A stretch of DNA of 64,000 bases from Prevotella sp. GTDB lineage: Bacteria; Bacteroidota; Bacteroidia; Bacteroidales; Dysgonomonadaceae. The notes under the pieces are model-generated. The model was not told the origin of the DNA. It saw only the letters and a program-made list of their open reading frames with translations, and made no database searches. The DNA is taken from contig JAITVV010000081.1 of the NCBI GenBank assembly GCA_031285625.1, forward strand, positions 121,700-185,699, read 5' to 3'. Shown piece by piece: positions 26,952 through 36,601 of this stretch; within the stretch, counting starts at the first letter, position 1, and each line of letters starts with the position of its first letter. The translations under genes and the position numbers were made by a program.

Positions 26952-27842
26952 ATGCTGAATAAGATAAAATCCTATATGATGCCTATAGCTATGCTTACAG
27001 GGATCATATTGCATAAATATATGGGGGAAATAGCATTTCTTACTCCATATCTTATAGCAATAATGTTGCTCATTACCTATTGTAATATCTCATTTAAGGA
27101 TATTCATTTCTCCCGTTTACATTTATGGCTAATTTGTATTCAGATATTCGGGAGTATCGCTGTATTTTTATTATTGAGCCCTTTAAACCCTGTTATTGCA
27201 CAAGGGGCAATGATTTGTATTCTTGCTCCTATAGCTACATCTGCACCTGTTATTACGGGGATGCTGGGGGGCAATGTGGCCAGCCTTACGGCGTATAGTT
27301 TGTTGTGCAATATGGTAATTGTTATTGTAGCTCCTATTATATTTGCTTTTACCGGTGAGATTGAGTCGGCCTCATTCACCCATTCTTTCTGGATAGTATT
27401 TCAAAAAGTATTTATTCTTTTGTTTTTGCCGTTTTTTGGTGCACTATTATTGCAGAGGTTATTGCCACGGGTTCATAATGAAATACAGAAAGCAAAGAGC
27501 TTGCCTTTCTATTTATGGTCGATAGCACTGGTTATTATTACCGGGAAGACTGTCCAGTTTATAATCGATCAAGAAAATCCTAACTATATAGTTGAATTAT
27601 CGGTTGCTCTTGTTGCCCTGATAATTTGTATTGTTCAATTTTTAGTTGGGCGTCGCTTAGGGCGCATATATGGAGAAACAGTTGCTGGTGGGCAGGGGTT
27701 GGGCCAAAAAAATACTATTCTGGCTATCTGGATGGCGCAGACATATTTAAATCCCATAGCTTCTATAGGACCGGGTGCATATGTATTATGGCAAAATGTT
27801 GTAAACTCTTATCAGGTGTGGAGAAAAAGGAAAAATATTTAG
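26952..27842 (+). CDS. Bile acid:sodium symporter (BASS) family transporter
   Basis: The 296-residue protein has nine or ten membrane helices. Features typical of the BASS fold are the APIATSAPVITGMLGGNVA segment (discontinuous helix) and GQGLGQKNTILAIWMAQTYL near the C-terminus, which is close to the conserved GxxNxxL crossover of YfeH/PanS-type members. Proteins of this family move organic acids with sodium; the substrate here is unknown. It converges on the Nudix-like gene, ending 4 bases before it. Confidence 0.8.
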   Translation: MLNKIKSYMMPIAMLTGIILHKYMGEIAFLTPYLIAIMLLITYCNISFKDIHFSRLHLWLICIQIFGSIAVFLLLSPLNPVIAQGAMICILAPIATSAPVITGMLGGNVASLTAYSLLCNMVIVIVAPIIFAFTGEIESASFTHSFWIVFQKVFILLFLPFFGALLLQRLLPRVHNEIQKAKSLPFYLWSIALVIITGKTVQFIIDQENPNYIVELSVALVALIICIVQFLVGRRLGRIYGETVAGGQGLGQKNTILAIWMAQTYLNPIASIGPGAYVLWQNVVNSYQVWRKRKNI

Positions 27843-27846
27843 AATC

Positions 27847-28971
27847 TTAGTTCGTACCATTTAATGCTCCCGCAGGAATGAGCACCATATTTTTTAGATA
27901 TTCAAATTCCAGTTCAAAACATTCACTGAAGATTTCATCCGCAAAACCATCTTCTATTTGTTTAATGGACCAAAACTTCCCATTCATTTTTTCCGTTCTT
28001 TTTATGCTGTCTTCATCTTCTATATAAGCCGAAAATAGAAAATTTAGCCGTTTTGTATCTTCATTCTCAAATGTGTATTTTAATATAAACTTGAGAGAGA
28101 AATCCTGATCATCACCGATCATCCTTCTGATGCTATTACGTGCTGCAAGATTAATTTCATGATTGAAAAGCATATACTTCTCAAATGGATAATCTAATTT
28201 TTTAGGGTTTAAAATATCATTTAGTGGTCTTTCTTGCAGATAAACTTTAGATCCTGAAATTAATGCGACCCTTACTATGGGATGCATAAATTTATTCTTC
28301 ATGTTCAAGGATACACTTTTAGCAATTTTTCCGGTAACTTCTCCTTTTTCTGTTACAATCGGTAGCCATTCTTCTCTTCGTAACTTTGAAACGAGACTGC
28401 CTACTTTCATCAATTGATAAATACCTATGGAAATAAGCAGGACGGTCGGGATAACTGCGAACACAATTATATCGAACGAATATAAAATAGGATCACTAAA
28501 TGTAAATTGACGATATAATAAGATTGAAAATATATGTAGAGTCAATCCATACTGGATGAGTACAGCAGAGGTATAAAACTCATTCATCAAAGCCTTTTGT
28601 AAAAGATTCTTTTGGCGGAAAAACCGCGCGGCTATGTATGTTTTACTTGCCCGAAGTAACATGAAAAGGCATACCATCGAGATTTCACATATAACAATAT
28701 AGGTATTGGGCTTCCATACATAGTTATGTGTGAATATCCATGCTAATAATGTTATAATAAGGGCAATGCCTGAAATATAAAATGTGATGCTGAATCCCCG
28801 GCTTTTGTAATATAGCCTGAAAGAAAGTTCTCCGGCGATAGCTGTACCCATAGCTATGAGAATGGCATATTCTTCCTTTACATTCGCTATATGAAGGATG
28901 ATATATAGAATGAACGGTAATAATCCGATTACCGGATTAGAAATGTATTTTCTTAGACCTTTGCTTAGCAT
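27847..28971 (-). CDS. Polytopic membrane protein with degenerate Nudix-like C-terminal domain
   Basis: The 374-residue protein has about six membrane helices (residues 10-205) and a soluble C-terminal part (about 215-374). That part starts LPIVTEKGEVTGKIAKS, then HPIVRVALISGSKVYLQERP, the usual beginning of a Nudix hydrolase of the Idi/YfcD kind. In the place of the Nudix box (GX5EX7REUXEEXGU) stands FNHEINLAARNSIRRMIGDD, in which the metal-binding Glu residues and leading Gly are mostly missing. It is probably not a normal Nudix pyrophosphatase. A membrane-tethered sensor is one possibility; function unknown. Confidence 0.65.
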   Translation of the reverse strand: MLSKGLRKYISNPVIGLLPFILYIILHIANVKEEYAILIAMGTAIAGELSFRLYYKSRGFSITFYISGIALIITLLAWIFTHNYVWKPNTYIVICEISMVCLFMLLRASKTYIAARFFRQKNLLQKALMNEFYTSAVLIQYGLTLHIFSILLYRQFTFSDPILYSFDIIVFAVIPTVLLISIGIYQLMKVGSLVSKLRREEWLPIVTEKGEVTGKIAKSVSLNMKNKFMHPIVRVALISGSKVYLQERPLNDILNPKKLDYPFEKYMLFNHEINLAARNSIRRMIGDDQDFSLKFILKYTFENEDTKRLNFLFSAYIEDEDSIKRTEKMNGKFWSIKQIEDGFADEIFSECFELEFEYLKNMVLIPAGALNGTN

Positions 28972-29153
28972 TCCAAATTAAAATAAAAAGAGTGAGTCAA
29001 GTGAAGTATACTGTATTTAAAGAAATGCAGTTTCATTATTGTTGTAGCTTTATTGTAAAATTATATTTATCATCAATCACTTTGCTCTTCTCAAAGTTAA
29101 AACAAATAAATAATAAATTTGTTCTGTAAAATAGGAGTATTCATACTAAAATA

Positions 29154-29633
29154 TCATTTTTTATGTTCTTTGAATGTGAAAAACTTATTAATTAAAAACT
29201 GAATTGCAGCTACTATACATATCGCAAATGCTTTTGCTAACATATCATCCATTTTCATTATACCAATAAATAATGTGAGCAACATTGAGCTTATTACCAT
29301 CCCGAATATGGCAATGCCGGCAAATGAAGCAAAGCGTTTTAGCTTATTATCCGTAACTTTAAATGTAAAGTAACTATTCAGAATAAAGTTATTTATAACG
29401 GCTAATGTGGAACTGATTATATTGGAAATCAGGATATCCAGCATACCTACAGACATCTTTCCATCTAGTAGATTGCTTAGATGTGAGGAAAATGGGTAAT
29501 GTACCGAATATTTGTTAACAAGTAAATAGTAAACCCCCATATCTATAACGAGGCCCACTACACCTACCATTCCATATTTTACCAGCTGTTTGATCCCATC
29601 ACTTTTAATCAGATCATTAATTTTCTGTTTCAT
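29154..29633 (-). CDS. GtrA-family membrane protein
   Basis: The 159-residue protein has four membrane helices and the GtrA-family start LVKYGMVGVVGLVIDMGVYY, with a second-half FILNSYFTFKV motif and a final NKFFTFKEH. GtrA-like proteins are thought to flip or help transfer undecaprenyl-linked sugars. It is located 31 bases downstream of the GT39-like transferase on the same strand, which fits a lipid-linked sugar transfer pair. Confidence 0.9.
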   Translation of the reverse strand: MKQKINDLIKSDGIKQLVKYGMVGVVGLVIDMGVYYLLVNKYSVHYPFSSHLSNLLDGKMSVGMLDILISNIISSTLAVINNFILNSYFTFKVTDNKLKRFASFAGIAIFGMVISSMLLTLFIGIMKMDDMLAKAFAICIVAAIQFLINKFFTFKEHKK

Positions 29634-29664
29634 GTATGTTCTTTAAGTTTGCTTGTGTCAAGGA

Positions 29665-31434
29665 TCAATCTTTTCGTTTTATTTTGTAGAAAAGCATTTC
29701 ATTTTTGTATTCATTAAGTTTATCACTGGATTCCAATAGTGTAAACTCGTACTTATCTCCATATTTTTCCAGAACTCTGTCAGTATTACTCTTTAATGTC
29801 ACAAAGAATCCCTGGTCAGGGAGCTCCTTGTCTATATTTTTTAAATTATTACGCAGATAAAAGTTTAAACCATAGAGATTCACATATCTTTTCAGATCAT
29901 TTGTAACATATGTATTCCCTTTCAGATCATACTTTTGCATTAATACCTTTGCAAAAGGCTGTGCTGAATATGCATTTTTAAAATTGGAGAGAAGGTAAGA
30001 ATCCATAAATATATTTATAGCAAGCATCAGGCCGAAACCTACCATCAATATTTTCAGATTCATTTTTTTACGTAATAGATATATACTATTTATGATGGCG
30101 CAAAGCAATATTGTGATGCCAAATAACCCCAGTACTCCCGGATTTTTGAACATATCTGAGAATATCTTGATATCTAATAGTGTTTTTTCACGCTTTACAA
30201 ATCTTCCTGCTATATTTTCCACATCAATAACACCAGTATAGGCTAATCCTACAATAACTAATGCAATAATACTTATAACTAATAATATAGTAGTGGAAAC
30301 GCGAACAGCTACCGGCTTAGTATCTGTCAGATAGATAAAGAAACGAGCAATGAAGATAGCAACAAAAGGGTATACAAGCATTATATACACACTTCGTTTT
30401 GATACAGGGATGGAATAAAAAACAAGTGATATAACTATAATAATGAGACTGAATAACAATGCCTTATCCATACTCATTATCTTATTGTATGCATCTAATA
30501 AGATCTGCTTTATCGAACCATTCGGTTTTTTATATTTCAGGAAAAATAGGGAGATAACTAATAAGATAGTCCAAGGGAGAAATCCGGAAATGAGATATAC
30601 AAAATATACCCAAAAAGGCCTTTCATGTCCCAGTTCATACCCTGCATCCATATCATTGGCTTGCATATGCAGGAAGCGGCCGAAGTTTTCATAAAATACT
30701 CTGTCGAAGAACGCTTCACCTTTTATTTCATACGCTGCATAATACCAGGCCAGAGGGATGATAAATGCAGGAAGACCTATAATAATACACTTTAAAGCAG
30801 CTTTAAAGAAATTTTCCTTTTGGGCTAGCAGGTACACACCAAATATCATACAGGGTAATAACACACCTACCGGACCTTTTGTAAGAGTGGCCATACTTAA
30901 CAGGAACCAGGCACAGATAAGCTGTCCCAGCCGCTTTTTCTCATACCACGTATACATTTGTATGAGTCCTGTAACCAGAAAGAATGTGAGTACCATATCT
31001 ACACGGGTAGTCATTGCCGCCCGGTGTATTTCAAAGCAGGTGATAAGTATAAGGCAGGAGATAAATGCTTCCAATACAGGTCTGCGGCGTGCAAAAAACA
31101 TAAAGCAAATGCCTATCATCGCTATAAATGCTATTGTAGAAGGGAGTCGCGATGTAAACGGGGTAACCTCTCCCTTGGTAAGGGCAAGAGAAAAACCGGC
31201 AATAAGCCAGTGGTTCAATGGAGGTTTGTATGCAAACTCATCAGCATAATTGGAAGGTATGATCCACTCGCCTTTTTCAATCATCGATACAGCCAATGCA
31301 GCCTCACGAGGCTCTCCTTTTGTATAAAAGTCTCCTAAACCTATCCAGGGTAGGGTAGATAATGTAGCAATAAGTAGAATTAGAAGAAGTGGTTTTTGCA
31401 AATAAAGCGTTTGCAGAAAATGTGATTTCTTCAT
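29665..31434 (-). CDS. GT39/ArnT-like membrane glycosyltransferase
   Basis: The 589-residue protein has about twelve membrane helices. The first periplasmic loop has GDFYTKGEPREAALAVSM, the GT-C motif with the conserved acidic residues (usually D/E-E/D), followed by YKPPLNHWLIA. This matches PMT/ArnT-type transferases that use polyprenyl-phosphate sugars and act on lipid A or glycans at the periplasmic face. The C-terminal 100 residues are soluble. Co-located with a GtrA protein. Acceptor unknown. Confidence 0.88.
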   Translation of the reverse strand: MKKSHFLQTLYLQKPLLLILLIATLSTLPWIGLGDFYTKGEPREAALAVSMIEKGEWIIPSNYADEFAYKPPLNHWLIAGFSLALTKGEVTPFTSRLPSTIAFIAMIGICFMFFARRRPVLEAFISCLILITCFEIHRAAMTTRVDMVLTFFLVTGLIQMYTWYEKKRLGQLICAWFLLSMATLTKGPVGVLLPCMIFGVYLLAQKENFFKAALKCIIIGLPAFIIPLAWYYAAYEIKGEAFFDRVFYENFGRFLHMQANDMDAGYELGHERPFWVYFVYLISGFLPWTILLVISLFFLKYKKPNGSIKQILLDAYNKIMSMDKALLFSLIIIVISLVFYSIPVSKRSVYIMLVYPFVAIFIARFFIYLTDTKPVAVRVSTTILLVISIIALVIVGLAYTGVIDVENIAGRFVKREKTLLDIKIFSDMFKNPGVLGLFGITILLCAIINSIYLLRKKMNLKILMVGFGLMLAINIFMDSYLLSNFKNAYSAQPFAKVLMQKYDLKGNTYVTNDLKRYVNLYGLNFYLRNNLKNIDKELPDQGFFVTLKSNTDRVLEKYGDKYEFTLLESSDKLNEYKNEMLFYKIKRKD

Positions 31435-31459
31435 ATGTATCTTTGATTGAACATTTTTG

Positions 31460-31467
31460 CAAAGATA
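31460..31467 (-). promoter_or_regulatory. Promoter -7 box for the GT39/GtrA operon
   Basis: On the minus strand TATCTTTG matches TAnnTTTG exactly, 25 bases before the GT39-like start. Confidence 0.55.
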
Positions 31468-31534
31468 AGTTTTTATTTTTTATATCATCGTATGTATAAA
31501 GGCTTTTCAGATACTCTTTATAGCATATTGATAA

Positions 31535-31565
31535 AGAAAGGACGAAGTTTTGCTCCGCCCTTTCT
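31535..31565. terminator. Terminator downstream of the OPT transporter gene
   Basis: AGAAAGG and CCTTTCT arms flank a partly paired centre (CGAAG and CTCCG). On the minus strand it lies 18 bases past the OPT stop and runs into TTTAT. It can also act on plus-strand reads. Confidence 0.7.
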
Positions 31566-31582
31566 ATTTATCTGAATTTTGT

Positions 31583-33610
31583 TTATTTTAATCCGTCTTT
31601 CTTTACATTCAAAGAAGAATATGCCAGATAGAGAATAATAGCTCCATACATTACCAATGCCAGCCATTGTGCCCAATCTGTTTTTTCCCATTCTTCACTG
31701 ACAAAGTTGAGTCCTGCAAAACGCATTGTTGCACTCACAACTCCCATCAAGGCCCCACCGGCTATAAAACCCGAAGCTAATAAAGTACCTTTATCCAGAC
31801 GGGCAGTATTCAAAGCTTTATCTTTGCTACGGCTTCCTACATACCAGTTCACTGCGCCACCAATCAATAGTGGCACATTCAACTGTAACGGAATAAACAT
31901 TCCTAAGGCAAATGCAAGTGCCGGAACCTTACAGAATGTAAGCAGTAAAGCGATTAGAGCGCCTATACCATACAATATCCATGGTGCGCCTGTACCCGAC
32001 ATCAGCGGATCTATAACAGCAGCCATAGCATTGGCCTGAGGTGCCACCAAGGCATTTTCTCCGGTAAAGCCATAAGTATCGTTCAGGATAATCATTACAC
32101 CTCCTACGGTTGCTGCAGATACCAATGTTCCCAGGAATTTCCATGATTGTTGTTTTGCTGGAGTAGTACCCAGCCAGTAACCGATCTTAAGGTCGGTAAT
32201 AAACCCACCGGCCATAGACAGTGCAGTACATACAACACCTCCCATGATCAGTGCAGCCACCATTCCCGATGTTCCTTTCAGCCCGACTGCCACCATAATT
32301 ACCGAAGCAAGGATCAATGTCATCAGTGTCATTCCCGAAACAGGGTTCGTACCTACAATAGCAATTGCGTTAGCGGCCACAGTAGTAAACAGGAAGGCTA
32401 TAATAGCTACTACCAGAATAGCGATAACTGCATAGAACAGATTGTGCATTACTCCCAGATAAAAGAATATAAATGTTACTATCAGCGCAACAATTACCCC
32501 TATCGAGATTATCTTCATTGGAAGGTCGCGTTGAGTACGTTTGTCAATCTGAGTCCCTTCCTTATTTCCACCTTTGATTTCTTTTGAAGCTAAGCCTATT
32601 GCACTTTTGATGATCGGCCATGATTTTACAATACCTATTATCCCTGCCATTGCAATACCTCCGATACCTATGTGGCGTGCCATTGAAGAGAAAATAACTT
32701 CAGGACTGGCTGATGCTATTCCGTTTACCAGATCTCCCCCTTCGAGATAAGGAGCAGCATTTAATGTTTGCAGTAATGTGTCACCCAGCAACGGGAGAAC
32801 GGGAACAATCACAAACCAAACCAAGGCAGAACCTGCACAGATAATAGCAGCATATTTCAATCCGACTATATATCCCAGTCCCAGAACAGCTGCACCAACA
32901 TTGACGCTGAATAGGACTTTAGCCTTGCTCGCCAATGTTTCTCCATAAGGCAATACCCGTGATGTGAATGTTTCGGACCATGCTCCGAATGTAGCTATAA
33001 CAAAATCATAGAGTCCACCGATCAAACCTGCTATAATGAGAGGCTTCGCCTGATCCCCGCCTTTTTCGCCCGATACTAATACCTGAGTAGTAGCTGTTGC
33101 TTCCGGAAAAGGATATTTCCCATGCATATCGGATACAAAATATTTACGGAAAGGAATAAGAAACAGAATACCCAATATACCTCCTAATAATGAACTAAGG
33201 AATACCTGAAAGAAATCAACTGAGATATCAGGGTATTTTGCTTGTAAGATATATAAAGCAGGTAATGTAAAAATAGCTCCTGCAACAATCACACCACTAC
33301 TTGCCCCAATGGACTGAATGATAACATTTTCACCCAATGCATTCTTACGTTTAGTAGCACTGGAAAGTCCCACAGCAATAATAGCAATAGGAATCGCAGC
33401 TTCAAATACCTGACCTACTTTCAGTCCCAGATAAGCAGCGGCAGCACTAAAAAGTACAGCCATAACCAAGCCCCATAATACAGACCAGGGGGTTACTTCC
33501 TTATACAGCTTATTTGAAGACATAATAGGTTTATACTCTTCACCTTGTTTCAGTTCTCGAAAAGCGTTTTCGGGTAATCCGCTTATCTTTTCCTCGTTTT
33601 CTGTTTTCAC
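31583..33610 (-). CDS. OPT-family oligopeptide transporter
   Basis: The 675-residue protein has about sixteen membrane helices and the OPT features: SNKLYKEVTPWSVLWGLVM at the N-terminus, LGLKVGQVFEAAIPIAI, KYPFPEATATTQVL, NPVSGMTLMTL and a C-terminal GTLLASGFIAGGALMGV. Bacterial OPT members of this type carry peptides or metal-chelate compounds. A promoter box lies about 50 bases upstream and a terminator lies downstream, so it is a single-gene unit. Substrate unknown. Confidence 0.9.
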   Translation of the reverse strand: MKTENEEKISGLPENAFRELKQGEEYKPIMSSNKLYKEVTPWSVLWGLVMAVLFSAAAAYLGLKVGQVFEAAIPIAIIAVGLSSATKRKNALGENVIIQSIGASSGVIVAGAIFTLPALYILQAKYPDISVDFFQVFLSSLLGGILGILFLIPFRKYFVSDMHGKYPFPEATATTQVLVSGEKGGDQAKPLIIAGLIGGLYDFVIATFGAWSETFTSRVLPYGETLASKAKVLFSVNVGAAVLGLGYIVGLKYAAIICAGSALVWFVIVPVLPLLGDTLLQTLNAAPYLEGGDLVNGIASASPEVIFSSMARHIGIGGIAMAGIIGIVKSWPIIKSAIGLASKEIKGGNKEGTQIDKRTQRDLPMKIISIGVIVALIVTFIFFYLGVMHNLFYAVIAILVVAIIAFLFTTVAANAIAIVGTNPVSGMTLMTLILASVIMVAVGLKGTSGMVAALIMGGVVCTALSMAGGFITDLKIGYWLGTTPAKQQSWKFLGTLVSAATVGGVMIILNDTYGFTGENALVAPQANAMAAVIDPLMSGTGAPWILYGIGALIALLLTFCKVPALAFALGMFIPLQLNVPLLIGGAVNWYVGSRSKDKALNTARLDKGTLLASGFIAGGALMGVVSATMRFAGLNFVSEEWEKTDWAQWLALVMYGAIILYLAYSSLNVKKDGLK

Positions 33611-33660
33611 GGTTAACTATTTTTATTGATTATAAATATCTTCTGAGAATTTAATAGATA

Positions 33661-33668
33661 CAAAACTA
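33661..33668 (-). promoter_or_regulatory. Promoter -7 box for the OPT gene
   Basis: On the minus strand TAGTTTTG matches TAnnTTTG, 50 bases before the start codon. Confidence 0.5.
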
Positions 33669-33738
33669 CATTATTTTTTACAGTTATGAAAATACAACAG
33701 CCCCTTCTTACCTGGTAAGTAATGGTATCTGAAAAGTA

Positions 33739-33893
33739 ACAAAAGTAACAACTTCTGCATATGCTTTCCTGTTACTTTTTCTTTCTTTTGTCATCCTGAG
33801 GGACGAAGGATCTCTTCTTTCCCTGCTAACTGGGTCGAGATGCTTCCTTCGTCAGCATGACAAGAGCAGAAAAGGTGACAAAAGTAACAACTT
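33739..33893. repeat. Palindromic repeat element flanked by 16-bp direct repeats
   Basis: ACAAAAGTAACAACTT occurs at 33739-33754 and again at 33878-33893. Between them lies a 76-base imperfect palindrome (33788-33863) with ends TTGTCAT and ATGACAA and inner CGAAGGA/TCCTTCG arms. It belongs to the same family as the elements at 19505 and 45760. The 360-base gap between the OPT and barrel genes contains nothing else. Confidence 0.7.
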
Positions 33894-33970
33894 TATACAT
33901 GTTTTTATCTGTCACTTTCGGGTTTTAGTCAGTAACTTATAATAAGATAATTTTCGAGTTAAAAAGAGAC

Positions 33971-36532
33971 CTAGAATCCCATACCCAGCTGGAACATAAA
34001 ACGGCTGCCGTCTGTAGAGCCAAAGTAAGAGAATTTCCCCGTGAATTTGCGCAGTAGAGTTAGCCAGAATCCTCCTCCATAAGATGAGTGCCACATGTCA
34101 GAGTCATTTCCGGGATACCATACACGGCCGTGGTCTATGCCGACAAATAGCCCATAGTTGAGTGGTGTCAATGGATTTTCGAGTTTCCCCATATCCAGTC
34201 GTATATCCGAATATTGATAAAACGATTGCTTCCCGATAAAACGATTGTTACGATATCCTCTCAGTTCTGTTGTTGCAGCCTGAAAAAAGTCATATTTATC
34301 GGAAAATATAGCCTTACCTTTAAGCTGGGTGGCAAATGTAATGCGATCCGTTATTTTCAGGTTAATTCCAAATTTACCGGTTGCATAGGCAAAATTACGC
34401 TCCGGATCTTTAACATTTACAGTCCAGCCGGACGAAACAGAAAGTGAAACGGACGATACGAAGTGTTTCATCTTTTTATCTAACTCGTAAGTAGCCCCCA
34501 GATCAACAAAATACCTGGAAGAGAAAATAGAATTATCATCCTCATAAAATTCGTTGATAAAGCGGTCTCTTTTCTTTGGATTCTTCACTTTATATGCTTC
34601 TACCGAAGTGGAAATGTTAATGGTCTGATCTTTATTAATATTATAATATAAAGATGGTTTCAACATGTATTTATTAATGTTGACACGGTTGTAATTATTT
34701 TTCTCATTTTTATAACCATTGGTATTATTACCAAAGCCAAAGAAGTTGGTAAAATAAGAAGGGCTACCCAAAAGAGCCATTACATGCAGACTTTTCTTTT
34801 CATCATAACTAGGGAAAATACCCTGATAAATAAAACCGTTGTTAAGGTCATAACTTAGCTGATGTCTTCTTGTATAAGGTGCACGCCTGAAACCATAAAC
34901 AGTATAAGCCATAGATGTACCCAGGTTAAGTCCCATATCGGAGTCATATATTCCTATTGGGGTTATCGAAAATGAGGTATGGCGTAATTGTTGATAGTTA
35001 TAATCCAGAGCACTTTCATCATTCGGTATGATGACTTTTGCCTTGGAAATTTCCTTTAATTTTTCTTTTTCAGACTCAGATTCATAAATAAATACATTTT
35101 TTCCTTGTTGTACTTCGTAATCATTATCACCCTTGCCGCCAATCAACAGTACCGAAATATTTCGTTTCCTTTTGTTTACCTCAAAACTGTCGTCACCTCC
35201 CAATCCATACAACCAGATTTCCTTAGTATGCTTTGGCAGATATTTTTTATCCATGATCAGCTTATCTGTTTCTTTATCATATATGCGTATCTGCAATTCT
35301 TTATTTGGATTCTGGTCAATCACAATTTTTTCGCTCTTATTTGTTCCTGTGATAACCGGATTTTTTTGTAGAATGAAATAATACTTTAATGCCATTGCAT
35401 CTAAATTCCGTCTTATTTTTTTCAGGTTTTCTTTTAGCCTGGTTACGTCATCACTTTGCATTTCTTCCGGTAATGTGAGGAATGCCCTATCTATTACCTC
35501 ATCGGTCAATTCGGCTTGTAATGTTTGTGCTTCAGCTTTCCATTCTGCAGCAGTACTATTCTGTGTGAGAGCAATGTCCAGGGGAAGAGCAAGGCCGTTA
35601 GCTTTCTTTAAATTCTTTATGTGGGCATCGTAGTTTGTAATAAACCCGACTCCCAGCATACCAAGCAGCTCTTTGAATAAGAATCCGTCTACCTTTGAGA
35701 AAGCATGACTTCTGTCGATAACCTGTGGCATATAAGAAAGAGAGTCCCCATCTAAGGATGGTATCCAATACCAGTTTTCGGATACTTTATTCCAGTCTCC
35801 TATCAGCATATCGAATAATCGCATCTTTATGTATGACTTCTGATCGATCTTAGCGTAGCCGGTGTGCAGGCTATCTAGCAAAGCATCTACATTGGTAAGT
35901 ACATTCCGGTCTTTTAGATCAGGTAATTGAGAGATACTTACCAATCTGTTTCTTAAATAATTATCCTTTAATATTGAATCCGTATCTGCATTTTCCATCA
36001 TATAATAAATATGGGAATCCATAGAACAGATATCTGCCGATTTTGCCAGGTTTTCAGAAACCATAAACATATAAGGGTGCACAATTGTATATGCTTCTGT
36101 TATAAAATCATTCAGGTATGTATCTTTAAAGTCTTCGTGGCGGTATACATCTCTGAAAAACTTGGATTCCAGAAAGCTTGAAGATCCTCCAAGGGGTTTT
36201 AATAAGTATAATTGGTTTCTGTTATTTTCCAAGATAAAAGCATGTAGCATTGGACGTTGATTGATAATTGATAAGCCCGAAGAACTTAGAGAAGCTGCCT
36301 TAGCCTTTATCGGTTTATAGTAAAGATCCCTGTAATGCTTTCCCCAAGCCCAGTTATAAAATGAGCCATGCTTTTTCAATTCATTTGTATAAACAGACTT
36401 CTTCACCGTTTCTCCTATTCGAACAGGGATTGTATCATCTAAATTATTTTCTTGCGCAGGTAGAGTAACAGGAAAAGCGAATAATCCTGCCAAAAAAATA
36501 ATAGAAATAAAATATTTAATGAGATTAAGCAA
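33971..36532 (-). CDS. Outer-membrane barrel protein with kinase-like N-terminal region
   Basis: The 853-residue protein has a signal peptide (to about residue 26, ending LPAQ). Next is a long helical region (about 40-400) containing MRLFDMLIGDWNKVSENWYW and QVIDRSHAF, which look like a degraded form of the DxxIGDWDRHxDNW and DRDxAF motifs of CotH/Fam20C-like kinase folds. A beta segment follows at about 410-500 with GGDDSFEV, then a C-terminal part (about 520-853) that looks like an outer-membrane D15/BamA-type barrel ending FMFQLGMGF. Related proteins often carry an N-terminal metallophosphoesterase domain, absent here. Function unknown. Confidence 0.7.
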   Translation of the reverse strand: MLNLIKYFISIIFLAGLFAFPVTLPAQENNLDDTIPVRIGETVKKSVYTNELKKHGSFYNWAWGKHYRDLYYKPIKAKAASLSSSGLSIINQRPMLHAFILENNRNQLYLLKPLGGSSSFLESKFFRDVYRHEDFKDTYLNDFITEAYTIVHPYMFMVSENLAKSADICSMDSHIYYMMENADTDSILKDNYLRNRLVSISQLPDLKDRNVLTNVDALLDSLHTGYAKIDQKSYIKMRLFDMLIGDWNKVSENWYWIPSLDGDSLSYMPQVIDRSHAFSKVDGFLFKELLGMLGVGFITNYDAHIKNLKKANGLALPLDIALTQNSTAAEWKAEAQTLQAELTDEVIDRAFLTLPEEMQSDDVTRLKENLKKIRRNLDAMALKYYFILQKNPVITGTNKSEKIVIDQNPNKELQIRIYDKETDKLIMDKKYLPKHTKEIWLYGLGGDDSFEVNKRKRNISVLLIGGKGDNDYEVQQGKNVFIYESESEKEKLKEISKAKVIIPNDESALDYNYQQLRHTSFSITPIGIYDSDMGLNLGTSMAYTVYGFRRAPYTRRHQLSYDLNNGFIYQGIFPSYDEKKSLHVMALLGSPSYFTNFFGFGNNTNGYKNEKNNYNRVNINKYMLKPSLYYNINKDQTINISTSVEAYKVKNPKKRDRFINEFYEDDNSIFSSRYFVDLGATYELDKKMKHFVSSVSLSVSSGWTVNVKDPERNFAYATGKFGINLKITDRITFATQLKGKAIFSDKYDFFQAATTELRGYRNNRFIGKQSFYQYSDIRLDMGKLENPLTPLNYGLFVGIDHGRVWYPGNDSDMWHSSYGGGFWLTLLRKFTGKFSYFGSTDGSRFMFQLGMGF

Positions 36533-36566
36533 TGTAATGTCTTTAAATGTTATTGTATTGAAACAA

Positions 36567-36574
36567 CAAACTTA
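36567..36574 (-). promoter_or_regulatory. Promoter -7 box for the barrel protein gene
   Basis: On the minus strand TAAGTTTG matches TAnnTTTG, 34 bases before the start. Confidence 0.5.
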
Positions 36575-36601
36575 AATAAAAGATCACTATTTTATTTAAA
36601 T

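Noticed and set aside
33912-34094. Short minus-strand frame at the end of the barrel gene
   Set aside because: It overlaps the 3' end of the 853-residue barrel gene in another frame and has no family-like features.
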